NCBI GenBank assembly: GCA_029582165.1
Contig: CM055876.1
Span: forward strand, 32,805,317 to 32,869,316
DNA length: 64,000 bases
Direction: 5' to 3'
Source of the DNA: Portulaca oleracea
Lineage: Eukaryota > Streptophyta > Magnoliopsida > Caryophyllales > Portulacaceae
Shown: positions 11,343 through 23,100 of the stretch, one piece after another
Numbering within the stretch: position 1 is the first letter of the stretch
Layout of the letters: every line of letters begins with the position of its first letter
Position numbers and translations under genes: made by a program
Notes under the pieces: model-generated
Databases searched by the model: none
Told to the model about the DNA's origin: nothing
Seen by the model: the letters and a program-made list of their open reading frames with translations, nothing else

Positions 11343-14243
11343 TCTCAAACCTTGTATCAACGGACAATATTCACATTGTGAAAGTATGATTTTGAATCTC
11401 GTAAAAAGTTAATTATTCAATTTTAAAATTAGTTAGCTCATAAGATTTTTCATTTTCGTATTAGGTGAGAAAAACACTGGCGGTTTAGTCAATCAATTAA
11501 TTGAGACATAAAAAGAATGTATATGTATAATTCTAACATAGTTGTCTTTTCTTATAACAATGCATGTCACTTATATAAGCTAAAAGTCTACAACAAGTTT
11601 TCTCAAGTTTCTTATTACTTATGATATGATCGTTAACAATTTTGCAAAAACTTGTGTTAGAAGCTCCTAAAAGGTGGCCCATCTACTCAATCAGTGAGAT
11701 CGTACAATAATCTATTAGATCTGGCATGGGATCGTTATCTTATATGTTTACAACTCATGCATAATATGTCGTCAATCCTTTTACTGGTCCCTTCAAAATT
11801 GCTTATGATAGATAATATTTGAATTTCAATGTGTTTTCTTCATGTCCACATAATCTTTCTAATCCTTCTAAATAGAAGCGTCACTTAGGTTCTTCTGGGT
11901 TTCTCTAGTCGAGATCATAAAGAATTTGAATTTCATCGCACGTTCTTTATATCAATCGTACAATATGTCTAATAATTCTTCCAAATAGTCGTCACTTGGC
12001 TTATTATTCAAATCTTCTAGATCCGTCAATGTGAAGGATCCTGAGGAAGGAAGCCTCTTTAATCTTATTATAATCTTATCTTTTGTCTACATATGAACCT
12101 AGGAATAATAATCAACAAAATTTAGATACTTCTCCAATCTCATATATAATAACAATAATTTTCAATACAGTCCTGCCTATACCAAGATTCTCACTACAAT
12201 GTTCAACTCAATCTCTCCATATGCTATAACTATATACACAGGCTGCAACAAAATTTATGGTGGAAATCTTTTGGGCCTAGGTATTGTATTAAGCCTGGGT
12301 TTTTTTGCTTTTCTCGGTGTTGCTTTTGATTTTTTAGTATGTGTCCATTTTACTGGGATTTTGTAAGAGCTTGCTATAGTACTTGATCTTGGTATTTTTA
12401 ATTTTGGCTCAGCGACCTTAACAATAAAAAAAGAAATTTTTTACTTCCCTTCACGCAAATCTTTAGTTATATTCGACAAAAGGTACTAACAAATTTTTGT
12501 AGTAACAGGTAATAGTCAACACATAAAGCCTCCTATCTCAGGGGTACACCGTACACTAAACTAATTTTAGATCTAATTTTAGGAAACTTATCCTTACTTG
12601 CCAACCAGGTTTTTAATTTTAGAACCTTATATTTTACCCACAATTTTAGATCTGATTTCAGATTTGGAAGAGATCAACTCATTTAAATAAGATTTATTTT
12701 TTTTCATGCTTAAAAACTACTGTACTAAACATCTGTATGAAACAACCGGTATATCTGATAGATCAGTAAAAATCAAGATTTTGAGTATTGTTGCTCATAA
12801 AAATGTCTTCCACTTGCTAAATGTATCTTAACAAAATAAAATATTTAGGATTGCCTTTGCAAACGTATAAATTTTAATAATTTCAATAGTAAAATGAGGT
12901 TTAGGTTCTGGTTCCCACAGTTCTAGTATCCAAATTTTACATATCCTGAAGCTCAATATGTTTGACAGGTTCCTGCTTATGAATCTTACTTTTATATGTT
13001 TTGTCAGTTACAGGCCGGTTTCAAAACCTTAACTGTTTGATTGGTTTGAATCAAATTCTATGGTACCCGTTAGCTTTGCTTGTCCCTAACTTAGATAAGC
13101 TAATTTCCACTAGGCGTGTGTTCGATGTAAAGGAAAATTATTTTCTAAGAAAATGGATTTCCCTGTAAAATGATTTTCTTGAAAAATAAATTTTCATTTG
13201 ATACTTCCCCGTGTTTGGTACACAAGAAAATATTTTTTCTTTGGTACGTGAGAGAAAATGGTGGACAGAGAGAAAGAAGGGGAAGAGAACGAAGGGAGAG
13301 AGAGAGAGAGGGTAGGGGAGAGAGGTAGAAAATAGTTTTCATTGGGTTGAAGTTAAGAAAATAATTTACAAAAAGGTGGGAAAATCATTTTATTTTCATT
13401 CCAACCAAACACACCCTAGATTTGAATAATTTTTCTTTGAGATTTTTATCTAATTGAACATGGACATGGCTAGGCCCATAACCCGAGTAAGTTAAGCCTG
13501 TTTAAACTAATGTTGGTGAAGGTTGGTAGTGGGATTACTCAATGATCCAAATATCCGATACTTTAACTTACTTATGGTGCTGATTTACATATTGGGTGAT
13601 TATATGTGTGTGTCTTGCCTTCAAGACATGGCTTAAATGTCTTGCTCCTTATAAAATTAATACTTATGATCATTTTTAATCCTAATTTTTTTGACAGATA
13701 CTATTAATTATCAATTATAAGAAGTTTGGAACGTGTTAGCTACATCAACAATTAAAATTGACACTCTAACGAATGAACCTCATCTGTTGGGCATATTTTA
13801 GACGTCTTTTTGTAGATTTTAAAAAATATAGATAAAATTGTGATTTTATACCAGTTATATATATTATTATAGTTATAGGACCCAATTATATAATTTTGTT
13901 CAATTTAATTTACAAATATATAGATTTTACACCATGACAAGATACTTAATATGTGTCTTTGCCAAGACATTTATCATTTTCGAATATGAAATTCGGTTAA
14001 ATTTGACAATAGTCCTTTGTATTAATTTTTAAGCGAATTTCTCCAAATTTTGAAATATTAGAAAGGGTTATTAACCCCCCATGGGATGACCCAAGAAGCA
14101 AACTGGCCATGAAGAATTAAGAAGATAATAAGGTTCCAAATTGTAAATTATGTGAAGATTAAAAAAGGCTGAGGTGACATGACTTTTTTTTAAATTTATT
14201 TTTTTTAAAATTTTTCCAATCACTTGTTTGAGCTACCCGCATA
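11343..14243. other. Intergenic region without recognisable genes
   Basis: This is AT-rich DNA with no coding signature. It contains one MITE (13113-13415) and otherwise only low-complexity sequence. Confidence 0.6.
13113..13415. mobile_element. MITE with CTA target-site duplication
   Basis: The left end reads GGCGTGTGTTCGATG and the right end is the complement of GGGTGTGTTTGGTTGG, flanked by CTA on both sides. The interior is rich in AAAATGATTTTC-type inverted motifs and a GA-rich patch. The end sequence resembles that of the element at 63742-63976. Confidence 0.65.
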
Positions 14244-14400
14244 GTTATTAAAATCTCGATCCTGATCTACGATCCTACGACTTTATGATTCAAAATCCTC
14301 GATACGATTCTACTATCTACACACGATCCACAATCCTACATAGGTTAATTCCGATCCTAATTTCCCAATGGATTCGAGTTAAGATCCCGATTTTAACAAC
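14244..14400. mobile_element. MITE, GTTATTAAAATC family, copy 1
   Basis: This is a 157-bp repeat with inverted ends (GTTATTAAAATCTCGATC and GATCCCGATTTTAACAAC). It is closely matched by 15621-15773 in the same orientation (shared internal GATTCTACTATCTACA). Confidence 0.75.
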
Positions 14401-14569
14401 ATTGCCTGCCTGGGGAACTTTACGGAAAAAAATGGTCATGGTATATTGAAGTTGTAACCATAATTTGTCAATGAGTAACACCATGGATTATAAAAAGTTG
14501 TAATCATGATTTAACACCGAGTGCACCTATGAATTATTCAATCACGACAAAATTTCAACAATAGTGGTG

Positions 14570-15274
14570 CTCCCTGTTGGAAATATTTCAAGAGTATAAG
14601 ATAATTATATAGCCTAAAGAATTATATATAACAAGTTCAAGCATCATATATGAGTAAAACATCAAGAATATGATCAACACGGGTGACTCTGGAACCAACA
14701 CGAGTCGTGTTGGTCTCCAGAGAGCAAAGGAAACATTCCTGGGCTCAACACGACTCGTGTTGGAACAACACGGGTCATGTTGCACCCAACACGGACCGTG
14801 TTGGATCTCAGAACTGTTTTAATTGCTAACGGCTATATGATTTTGTGTAATTAGTGTTTGATATTGTAATTAAGCACGATTATTAAGATATTCCAACAGT
14901 TATATGACTTGACTTGGTCAAGATCATATTAAGGATATGATTCTCCATTAAGTCTCTTGATTATCCTTTGACTAAAAGGTATCTTAAGAAGGTGGAAGCC
15001 TCCTATAAATAGGAGACATTCCAAGCTATTTGAGACACACCATTTTAAGCTAATCACATCCTCATTCTTATCTAGACTGCAGCTATAGTTGAGTGATTCA
15101 AAAGAGAAACCATTATTCTTGAGTGTAAAAAGTGCTAAGTTTTATCTCTTTGAACATTTACGGTATAGTAAATAGTTTTTAAGGAAAGTGAGTTTTAGGC
15201 CACGACTCTTAGCGTTATCCAAGCGAGTTTCCATTGTTTTTATATATTGTTACTCCCTTTCCTCCAACACTCCC
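14570..15274 (+). mobile_element. Solo LTR with perfect 5-bp TSD
   Basis: A single LTR (14575-15269, 695 bp) runs from TGTTGGA to TCCAACA and is flanked by CTCCC at 14570-14574 and 15270-15274. There is no internal domain and no second LTR, so this is the product of LTR-LTR recombination. A TATA box (TATAAATA) at 15004-15011 sets the orientation to plus. The U3 region holds near-perfect palindromes of CAACACG...CGTGTTG at 14695-14713, 14745-14763, 14766-14782 and 14786-14804, plus a half-site near 14674. Confidence 0.9.
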
Positions 15275-15620
15275 CTCCGTAACCATTTTCAGTCATTGCT
15301 CTTCCATGAAATCATTCTCATCAATAAAACAAACAAAGAAAATAATCTCAATTACTATTTTCAACCACCGAGTAATTAAAGAAAAAGAGAATCAAAAGAA
15401 TGGAAAAACTATACCATAGCTGATTCCCTCTCTTTTCACCTTCAAACTCCATTTGCATTATACATTGCCTGTCTATTTATCCCATTTATCTATATTATGG
15501 AGTTAGATAGATACTAATGAGTCTGGTTTGGGTATCCTCAACGTTCAATAAGTCCATTTATCAATATGTTGGGCCTAATGCCCTGATAGAGTAATAGATA
15601 TGCAATTCGATCAACTACAT

Positions 15621-15773
15621 AGTTATTAAAATTTTGATCTACGATCCTACGCTTTTATGATTCAAAATCTTCGGTACGATTCTACTATCTACATTCCAAT
15701 CCACGATGCTACATAGATTAATTCCGATCCTAACTGCTTTATGGATCCGAGTTAGGATCCTGATTTTACCAAC
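15621..15773. mobile_element. MITE, GTTATTAAAATC family, copy 2
   Basis: This is a second copy of the repeat at 14244-14400, placed on the other side of the solo LTR. It shares the inverted ends and the interior. Confidence 0.7.
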
Positions 15774-16062
15774 CATATCAACTTCTTTACCCTATCAACA
15801 GGCCAGGAACAACGAAAAAGAAGAGCATCAATGACTAGTAGAGAGCAATGTCCTGCAGACATTGAGCAAATGAATTATTTGAACACACACCACTGAAACA
15901 ATCCAGTTCAAATACCCTAACTAAGCACAAATTACACAAAACCGATTCAAGAATTATTGGCAAACAAGTCACAAAACTCATGCTATCGGTATTACCCTAG
16001 CATCAAACATAATTTAGTAGCTAATACAAGAGAGGGGCCGCCGAGAAGTTGGATATGATGAA

Positions 16063-18035
16063 TTAAGGGCACTTGGTCTTGTTGCCATGGGTGGTCATGT
16101 CGGTGTAGCATTTGCCGCACATCTCGCGGTTGCCGTAGGTGCCGGGTGGGACGCACCGGCACCTCATGCAGCAAGTGCTACAAGCCCTTATGCACAGGTT
16201 CGGCCTTGAATGCTGGCTGCACCTTCTTCCGCATCCTTCTCCGCAGTCTGTTTAGTTTATATTCTTTACTATTTCAGTAATGGTAATGGGATTAACAAGT
16301 CATGCATGAGCAATACTCCCAATTCCGCCACTGGATGCGGTATGCAGAATATATAGCAGTCTTACCTAGTGGCGGATTTAGGTCTATAATTAAGGATGTC
16401 CAATACATTATTACAGACATTCAATAAATAAATAATCCATTTTTTCATCCAAAATTATACTAAATTTCAAAGCAAAAAATAAATTAAAGGTATCCAATAC
16501 ATTATTACACATATTCAGTAAATATATAATCCATTTTTTCATCCAAAATTACACTAAAAAAAGGGTGACCAACGGCGATACGCCCATGGTCTTACCCCCA
16601 AATTTTAGTGTTTAGAAAGACTGATTCCAATTGACCCGATATTTAAACAAGCAGAGGAGGTTTAATGAGATTAACAGTCATGTATATGTCCAATCAACAA
16701 AGCAGAATAAAATACAGAAACAAATTAGTCATACAAACTATAATCCAAATAGAACAGTTTATATAAATAAACTGTTGTAACATTTAAGTTTCATCTCAGC
16801 ACCAGTGGTCTAGTGGTACAATAGTACCCTGCCACAGTATAGACCCGGGTTCAATTCCCGGCTGGTGCAATTTCTTTTTGCAGTTCTGTTTCCATGTTTA
16901 GTTGGCAATTAAGCATCAACCCATCAATCCAATCTTCCTCAGTAAGTTCTTAACAACTTTTTTTTTTTCCCTATGGTTGTATTTTAAATCAAAAGGCGTG
17001 GATCTAACTAGTTGAACATTCAGCGTTCAAACATTACCAACTACTAGGAAAAGCAAATTATAATAAGCCATGCATGTGGCATAATACAACCTAATCTTTC
17101 CTCTTCATCTTATACGAAGAAATGATTACATGCCTTGCGACAACAATAACAATAACATCTTAGGTTAATCTTGCCTTGGCCCTGTTTTTCTTTTTTTTTT
17201 CAGATTAAACCTAAGTATCCTAATTTATGTTGACTTATCTTAACCAAATACAATTCCCATAAAAAAAACATTCACTTTAAAAACACAATTCCTCAAAAAA
17301 ACATCATAACCTAACTATCCAAATTTGAAAATAACTCATCCAAAGAACAGGGCCTTATTCTGCCATGTGAAACCATTACAACTAAAAATTTAAATTGATT
17401 ATTGTAGTTTCAATGATGATTATTTTTACACTTTAACATTCCCCATCCCAACAAATTTACATATTTATTATTATTTTTTAGGCTTTCTCCATTTCTAAGA
17501 TGTAGACTTGGGATTAATTATAGTTAACTGGAAATAATTGCTAAATTACTTTAAATAAGATATGTTGAGTCTGAGAAGATCTGGCCAGTGTAAGCAGTGT
17601 GCTATAAGCAGAGGAAATTGAAAGAAAATTAAGGAAAATATACTTACATGAACCTACTCCCAGCATCAGTCTCCTGTTTCCTCCTCCCATCTCCTAATTC
17701 ACACAACAAAATCAGTAAATCACCAAAAATTCAAAAAAAAAAAAAAAGAATCCAAACAAAAAAGGGGATGGAAAAAACCTGGGCAACATGCGGTATCTCG
17801 TCATCCAAATCTATCTCAAAATCTGATAAAACCTGTAAAAATGGAAAAAAAACATATTAGAACTGAAACATATATAAGTAACCCTAAATGCATGCAAGTA
17901 AATATTTGTGAAATTCAGAAAAAGATTCAATCTGTGGAAAAATGAAGAACTGAAACTAGAAGTTGCATGATGGTGACCGACCTGAAGGAAGCAGAAAAGC
18001 AGCAGCAGAGTCACGAGGAAGGCACGTGTCGCCAT
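16063..18035 (-). CDS. GASA/Snakin-type gibberellin-regulated cysteine-rich peptide
   Basis: Four exons are read on the minus strand: 18035-17982, 17832-17779, 17693-17648 and 16247-16063, giving about 112 residues. Exon 1 encodes a hydrophobic secretion signal (MATRAFLVTLLLLFCFLQ). Exon 2 encodes an acidic linker. The last exon carries the GASA domain with 12 cysteines in family spacing, including HSRPNLC, the CC pair, RCRCVPPGTYGN and a C-terminal GNKTKCP. GASA/Snakin peptides are secreted, disulfide-rich peptides linked to gibberellin responses, growth and antimicrobial defence. The exon 3 donor is ambiguous: GTAAGT after ...GGTTCAT (used here) or GTTCAT six bases earlier; both keep the frame and change only two residues. 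The last intron (1.4 kb) contains a tRNA-like gene on the opposite strand, a MITE-like repeat and a tandem duplication. Confidence 0.88.
16390..16557. repeat. Imperfect tandem duplication inside the GASA intron
   Basis: Two diverged direct copies of about 95 bp share TCCAATACATTATTACA and AATCCATTTTTTCATCCAAA. They follow a TAGTGGCGGATTTAGG motif, often seen at ends of plant repeats. Confidence 0.7.
16799..16869 (+). tRNA. tRNA-Gly(GCC), possibly weakened
   Basis: This 71-nt sequence folds as a tRNA. The acceptor stem GCACCAG pairs with CTGGTGC, and there is a D-arm (TAGTGGTA), an anticodon loop CTGCCAC with anticodon GCC at 16831-16833, and a T-arm (CCGGGTTCAATTCCCGG). It matches the usual plant tRNA-Gly(GCC) except for a few changes from memory of that sequence. 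One of these makes a C-A mismatch in the anticodon stem next to the loop (GTACC against AGTAT). It lies inside the last intron of the GASA gene on the opposite strand. It may be functional or a young pseudogene. Confidence 0.85.
17178..17354. mobile_element. MITE-like repeat in the GASA intron
   Basis: The ends are inverted (GGCCCTGTTTTTC and the complement of GGCCCTGTTCTTT), similar in style to the MITE at 27109-27329. The target-site duplication is not clear. Confidence 0.5.
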
Positions 18036-19138
18036 GGATGGTGGTATTTGCTGTTTGTTATAATGCTGTGGGCGAGAAAGTTAGAGTGGAAAACTTGGGA
18101 GGTATTGTAGAAATTAGAAATGGCAGTACAAATGCAATGCAAGTGCAAGAGCTAAAGTACAGCTTTATTGTGTTTATAGAGAAGTCGGGCACCGTAAAAA
18201 AAATTCACTGTTAGGTTAGGTTATCCTTAGTGGGTCCAATCCTAATAAAGACGGTATAACCCACCTGATATATATGTACGTGTATGTTGTCTACAACGAT
18301 GACGATCCCTACCTAAGCCCTCTGTAAATTAGGATCTCACGTGAACATCATTCAATTTCATACTTTGTAATGACTCTTTTCAGCATATTCCGTCCCCTGT
18401 CACGTGCTGTTTGGAAAAATTTCAATATGCTTAATTAAGGAGTTCCTTATAAATAAATTAATTTAAAAGAATATACACTTTAATGATATAAATAGTTATT
18501 TCAATTCGTTTAATCCATACTAAATCATCCTCTTTATCACTATTAATGCAGAATAACTTTAACTAAAAATATAAGTTAATGATTCAAAGTTTAATACTGT
18601 AATAATTTTATAAATATGGAGACGGATAAAATTTGAACATAAACTTTTTAGTTAGTCCAATTTTTATAGCATCTTAAACCAGGTTAACCAAAAAGTTAGA
18701 AAATAATAATAATAAACGGGACCACGGGGGTTGGAGCAGAAGCATAGAGTAATGAGCATTGAAGAGGAACAGTTGATGCAGTACAGACTACAGAGAGGCA
18801 GCGAAATTGGGGTAAGGGTTATTGCACTTAATTGCAGAGTACCAGTACTTGGGTGTCTGTTTTCATGTGCATATATTAGGGTCTCTCAATTTTATAAGGA
18901 TAGGCACTGATTCAAGTTTGTTTTCCGAGCTGTGTTTCCCATTACCGAAGACCTTTTGGGTGATTAACATGCCAAGCTTTGCTTGTATTTCCTCCCTTTT
19001 CCTTTTTATTTATCACTTTCCAGGAGTAAGCAGAATAAAGATGATAAAAAGAAAATTAGGGAGAAAAGCTACTTAAATTGGTAATAATTTTAAGTTGGGT
19101 TAATATTGATCATTAACCCTAAATTAGAAAGGGGCATT

Positions 19139-19237
19139 CACGCAATGGTCGAGCTGTTGTTGTGTGATTGTGAAGTTATAGTTTTGAGTTCTAGAAGCAG
19201 CCTCTTGTAGAAATGTAAGGTAAAGTTGGTTTACATC
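19139..19237 (+). mobile_element. SINE fragment (tRNA-derived head)
   Basis: The sequence starts with an A-box-like GCAATGGTCGAGCTG, continues with a B-box-like GTTTTGAGTTCTAGAAGC, and then reads CAGCCTCTTGTAGAAATG. This matches the order of motifs in the head of Au/TS-type plant SINEs. It breaks off after GGTAAAGTTGGTTTACATC, directly before a MITE, so the tail is missing. Confidence 0.6.
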
Positions 19238-19242
19238 CATAT

Positions 19243-19512
19243 TACTCCCTCTGTTCCATATTAACTATCATAATTTTGACTTTCACGGTCTTTAATGTCA
19301 CTCTTTGATTGATACTTTTTTATATAATGGGCTATTAAGAATTGTAATATTATACTTCTACAATAATATTTTTTGTTATCAATCTAATGGTAGTAATTTT
19401 ATATAACAATTCATTGTATATATTGAGAAATTTATGGTCAAATTTTTTAAATTTTGACTACACGATTTTCAAAAACGACGGTCGTAAAAATTATGAGATA
19501 GGGCTTCCATTA
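19243..19512. mobile_element. Stowaway-like MITE, diverged
   Basis: The left end, CTCCCTCTGTTCCATATTAA, matches the ends of the element at 60048-60300. Its interior (TATAACAATTCATTGTATATATTGAGAAAT) is the reverse complement of that copy. The right end is degraded. Confidence 0.65.
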
Positions 19513-20126
19513 TTAAAGAAAAGGTTATTCAGATAGGCAAACGGCCAAGAGTCCGCCGAAGAAAACTTTGGTTCATGAATCATGAATAACACCATCTGGC
19601 TGTGTATGGCCACCGCTTGGTTTCACCATCTTATGTTTGTCTATGCTTTGTTTTCTTCTTCCCCATCCTCATTTGTTTTTTCTTTTGGGATAAAACTAAA
19701 AGCATGCACCGTATATCTTCTCCCCATTCTCTATGACAGTTTCATTTTCATATCAGGATATCTTCGGTATATGTATGAGAATAAGGATAAAACTGACTGT
19801 CCACATATGGGAAACGTTTTAAAGACAGGAATTCATGGTGTATTACTGATTTTAAACCTACAAGTAACTAGTTTTAGTTAGAAGTATTAGAAACCTGAAA
19901 AACCAGCAAGAATGAACAGGACATAGCTTCAGCTTCCATGCTACTACCACCTAAAACCTAAAATGCAGCTACAAATGTATGAAATTTTTGAGTCTGGTTC
20001 AAAATAGCGACTGTTTGAACAAGATACCTGTGGTTTACTTTTCATCATCTCTATCTACACCAAGTGACTAGACTACACATTGTTTTGTGGGTCTGAATTC
20101 AGGAATATGTATGAATAATGAATGAA

Positions 20127-23100
20127 TCAGGAAAATGACCAAAGGCCACAGTAGCCGGCCATGCTGCAAGTTCTCCACCTGCAGGTGGTTGCATCGTTTC
20201 CGCACTCTTCATCAGTCCAACACCGGTGATCGTTGCGAACATCAGGGACATGACATGCACTCTCCAGCTTCTGATGTTGTTGTCTACCACCTGTGCTTGC
20301 TGTAGTTGCAGGACAAATCTGCTGTGCCATTGCACTTGCCGGTCTCCGTCTCTGCACAACACAAAGTTTGCTTGCTCAGTTCATTCTAGACACTGGGATG
20401 TGGCCCTCAATCATCTGCCTGTTTGGGGCGCATGGAGATTGAACTAAAGAGTTTGTATTCGTTACAACAAAACAACCAACAGAAATCAAGGTTGAGAGTT
20501 CGGCAGAGACAGGGTGTCGGAGGGGGGATAAGAGGTAAGATGTTCCTATGGACCTGGGTGGATAGATTTATGGATAGTCAAGGGGGAAAATTAAGCCAAG
20601 CTAAGCTTGTGATTGGTCATTAGTTCACATTCCACAAAAAATGATGTTGCTAACACGCAGGCAAAGTTTTGGGTGAGGGTTGAATTCAGGTCAATCAAAT
20701 TGATCAATGTCAAAATTCGGACAAGGAATTGATGACCGTTGCCCAGTTTTTCGGGATAGACCAGGTCGGACAAAGGTCGGTTCGGTCGGGTCCAAACAAT
20801 AAAAATAAGATAAATTTTGTCTGTGAACCCTTGGTCAAATCGGACAATGCTGCAATTCAGACGAAAGATACATGACTGTTTAGAAATCGGTCAATGTTGA
20901 GACTCAGACAAAAGATCCATGGCTCTGCCCAATTTTGTTCAGTTCAGACAAAATTTTGCCAGCTCTACTAACTTGCTATATAGAACCAGCATCTAGTACA
21001 ATGTATTTTGTTGCTGATATGCCAGGCAATATGTTAATTATTTTCTTTTTCCCTTTTCTTTCCCCATTTATCAATGCTTGAATGTGGATGGTGGATGCTT
21101 TGAGGCAGAAGGTGGGAATTACATCACAGGAAAACGGCATACCGAGAAATTTGAGTTTCAAAATGGGAAATGCTGTTCTCTTGAACTCAGTATGTACTAT
21201 GGAGTGCTTCAACATGTAAGGTAAGGTTCAGAACAGGCAAAATAAGCAAGCAGCGTACAGTAACATACCTGAACAAGAGTCAAATTAGCCAAAGAATAGG
21301 TTTCGGGAAGCCTATCATGCCAATCACCAAGCACTGGTAGAGGGTGACCTTCAGTTGTAAACACATAATTCTGGCCAACTAAGAATGAGTCATCAAAGAG
21401 CAGATACAGGTATTTGCATCTGCAAATAACAAGTGCAAATTACAAGAGATGGGTAGACGCAAATCTTTCTCATCTTGCACAAGAAGAGTATAATCATACG
21501 TCTCAGCAAGGAAGAAACTGTGCTGGTGGTCTTCTAATTCCATGGTTGTCACATCTCGAACACTTGCAAAACCACCTTTGACTTTGGTGTACATATTCAA
21601 GGACTTTGTCATGGATTTACCCACTTCTAGGTACCATGGATCTGTGCACATAAAATGCAATCAAAGTAGACGATTAAAGATCATTAACATGAGATCATTA
21701 GGTAGAGCGGTCGGCAAATTTGTGCCAGTGACACACCTTTGGTTGCCTGATATAGGTAGAATGTAGATTCTGCCAATTCCGGACGCAAGGGATAGTATTT
21801 TTCTGTAGGATGCAATGATTGACGGTCTAGCAAATACCTGAAACATATGTCACTCAATTCCCAATTCCCATCGATAAATAGAGCATTGCTCTAAGCTAAG
21901 AGAAGGAGGCTACTGCTTCAGTTATACCTCTCTGGAAGAACTCCGAATGCTTGCCAAACCTTGAAAAACTCACGGTGGGATGAATTTGCTGCTGAAACAT
22001 CACCAACAAGTACCTATTTGTGATAACAAAAGTAAATACATCAGATAAGATGTCAGTCCATCCCAGACATTAGAATCATTCATTTTCCTTTGGAAATTGT
22101 TAGAATCATTCATAATTTACCTGTAACCCAGGCCAAAAAGCTTGAAGACTGGTCAGTTGCCAGTAAGTTGCCTGCCCTGTCCTCATATCAGCTTCATGAT
22201 ACCTACAGAAGAAGAAATTTGGATTTTGCTATTATTTTTTCCCAAGTTTCGAAGGAAGCAAAGCGGTAGACCCCAACTGAAAGAACACACTATGGTCAAC
22301 TATGCAGATAAAAAGTTACCAACATGGGAACCCAAGTCAAAGAAATAAACATAGAGTTCCTAGGTGTCAAAAACCATAGACAACTTATATGTTTAGAAAG
22401 ACCACAAAATGCATGCCATCCTAGCATAGCAGCATTCAAAATTACAGACTAGAAAAGGGCAGCTATACAATACAAGGTTGAATAGCGCCTAAGAAACACA
22501 ATGGGAGGCAGTACGCTACCATGGACCATGTCTGAAGTATTTCTGGACAGCAACATAAGCAGCATGAAACATCCTCCAGTACTCCTCATTTCCAAAAAGA
22601 ACATACGCTTTGACTAGATACTCGTAGAATGAATCAACCCCTGCATTGCCGTTGGCAGCAGAGCATTAACTGACATGAATACTCATCTATAAAAGCAGAC
22701 AACAAGTAACCATTGTGACAAGCAAATGAGCACTTACCCGCGCCAATCCCAGAAGAAAATTCTAACCATTCACCAGTCACAACATCCAGTGTGGTCCCCA
22801 GTAGATTCAAGGAACTCCTCATGCTCCATAACTTTCTTAGAGCACACAGAGCTGCAGCTTCATATTGGCGATTACCAGTCAATCTTGATAATGCTCCCAT
22901 CTCAAGAATTAAGGATCCTGGCATGAAAAATATCGTGATACTGAATATCTATTCACAAATCTTTCTATATTTTGTATGATTACAATACAACGGAGGAAAG
23001 TCTCACCGCAACCAGATGTGCTTGTTTCCGTTGTCTCATCCTCCATGACTCCATACTGTTCACAGAAGTTTGCATTGTTCCTGAGTCATAAGTCCCTTTT

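Larger units (their letters stand above)
18036..20126. other. Intergenic region between the GASA gene and the mannosidase
   Basis: No gene is supported here. The region covers the upstream side of the GASA gene and the downstream side of the mannosidase (both on the minus strand). It includes a SINE fragment and a Stowaway-like MITE. Confidence 0.6.
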
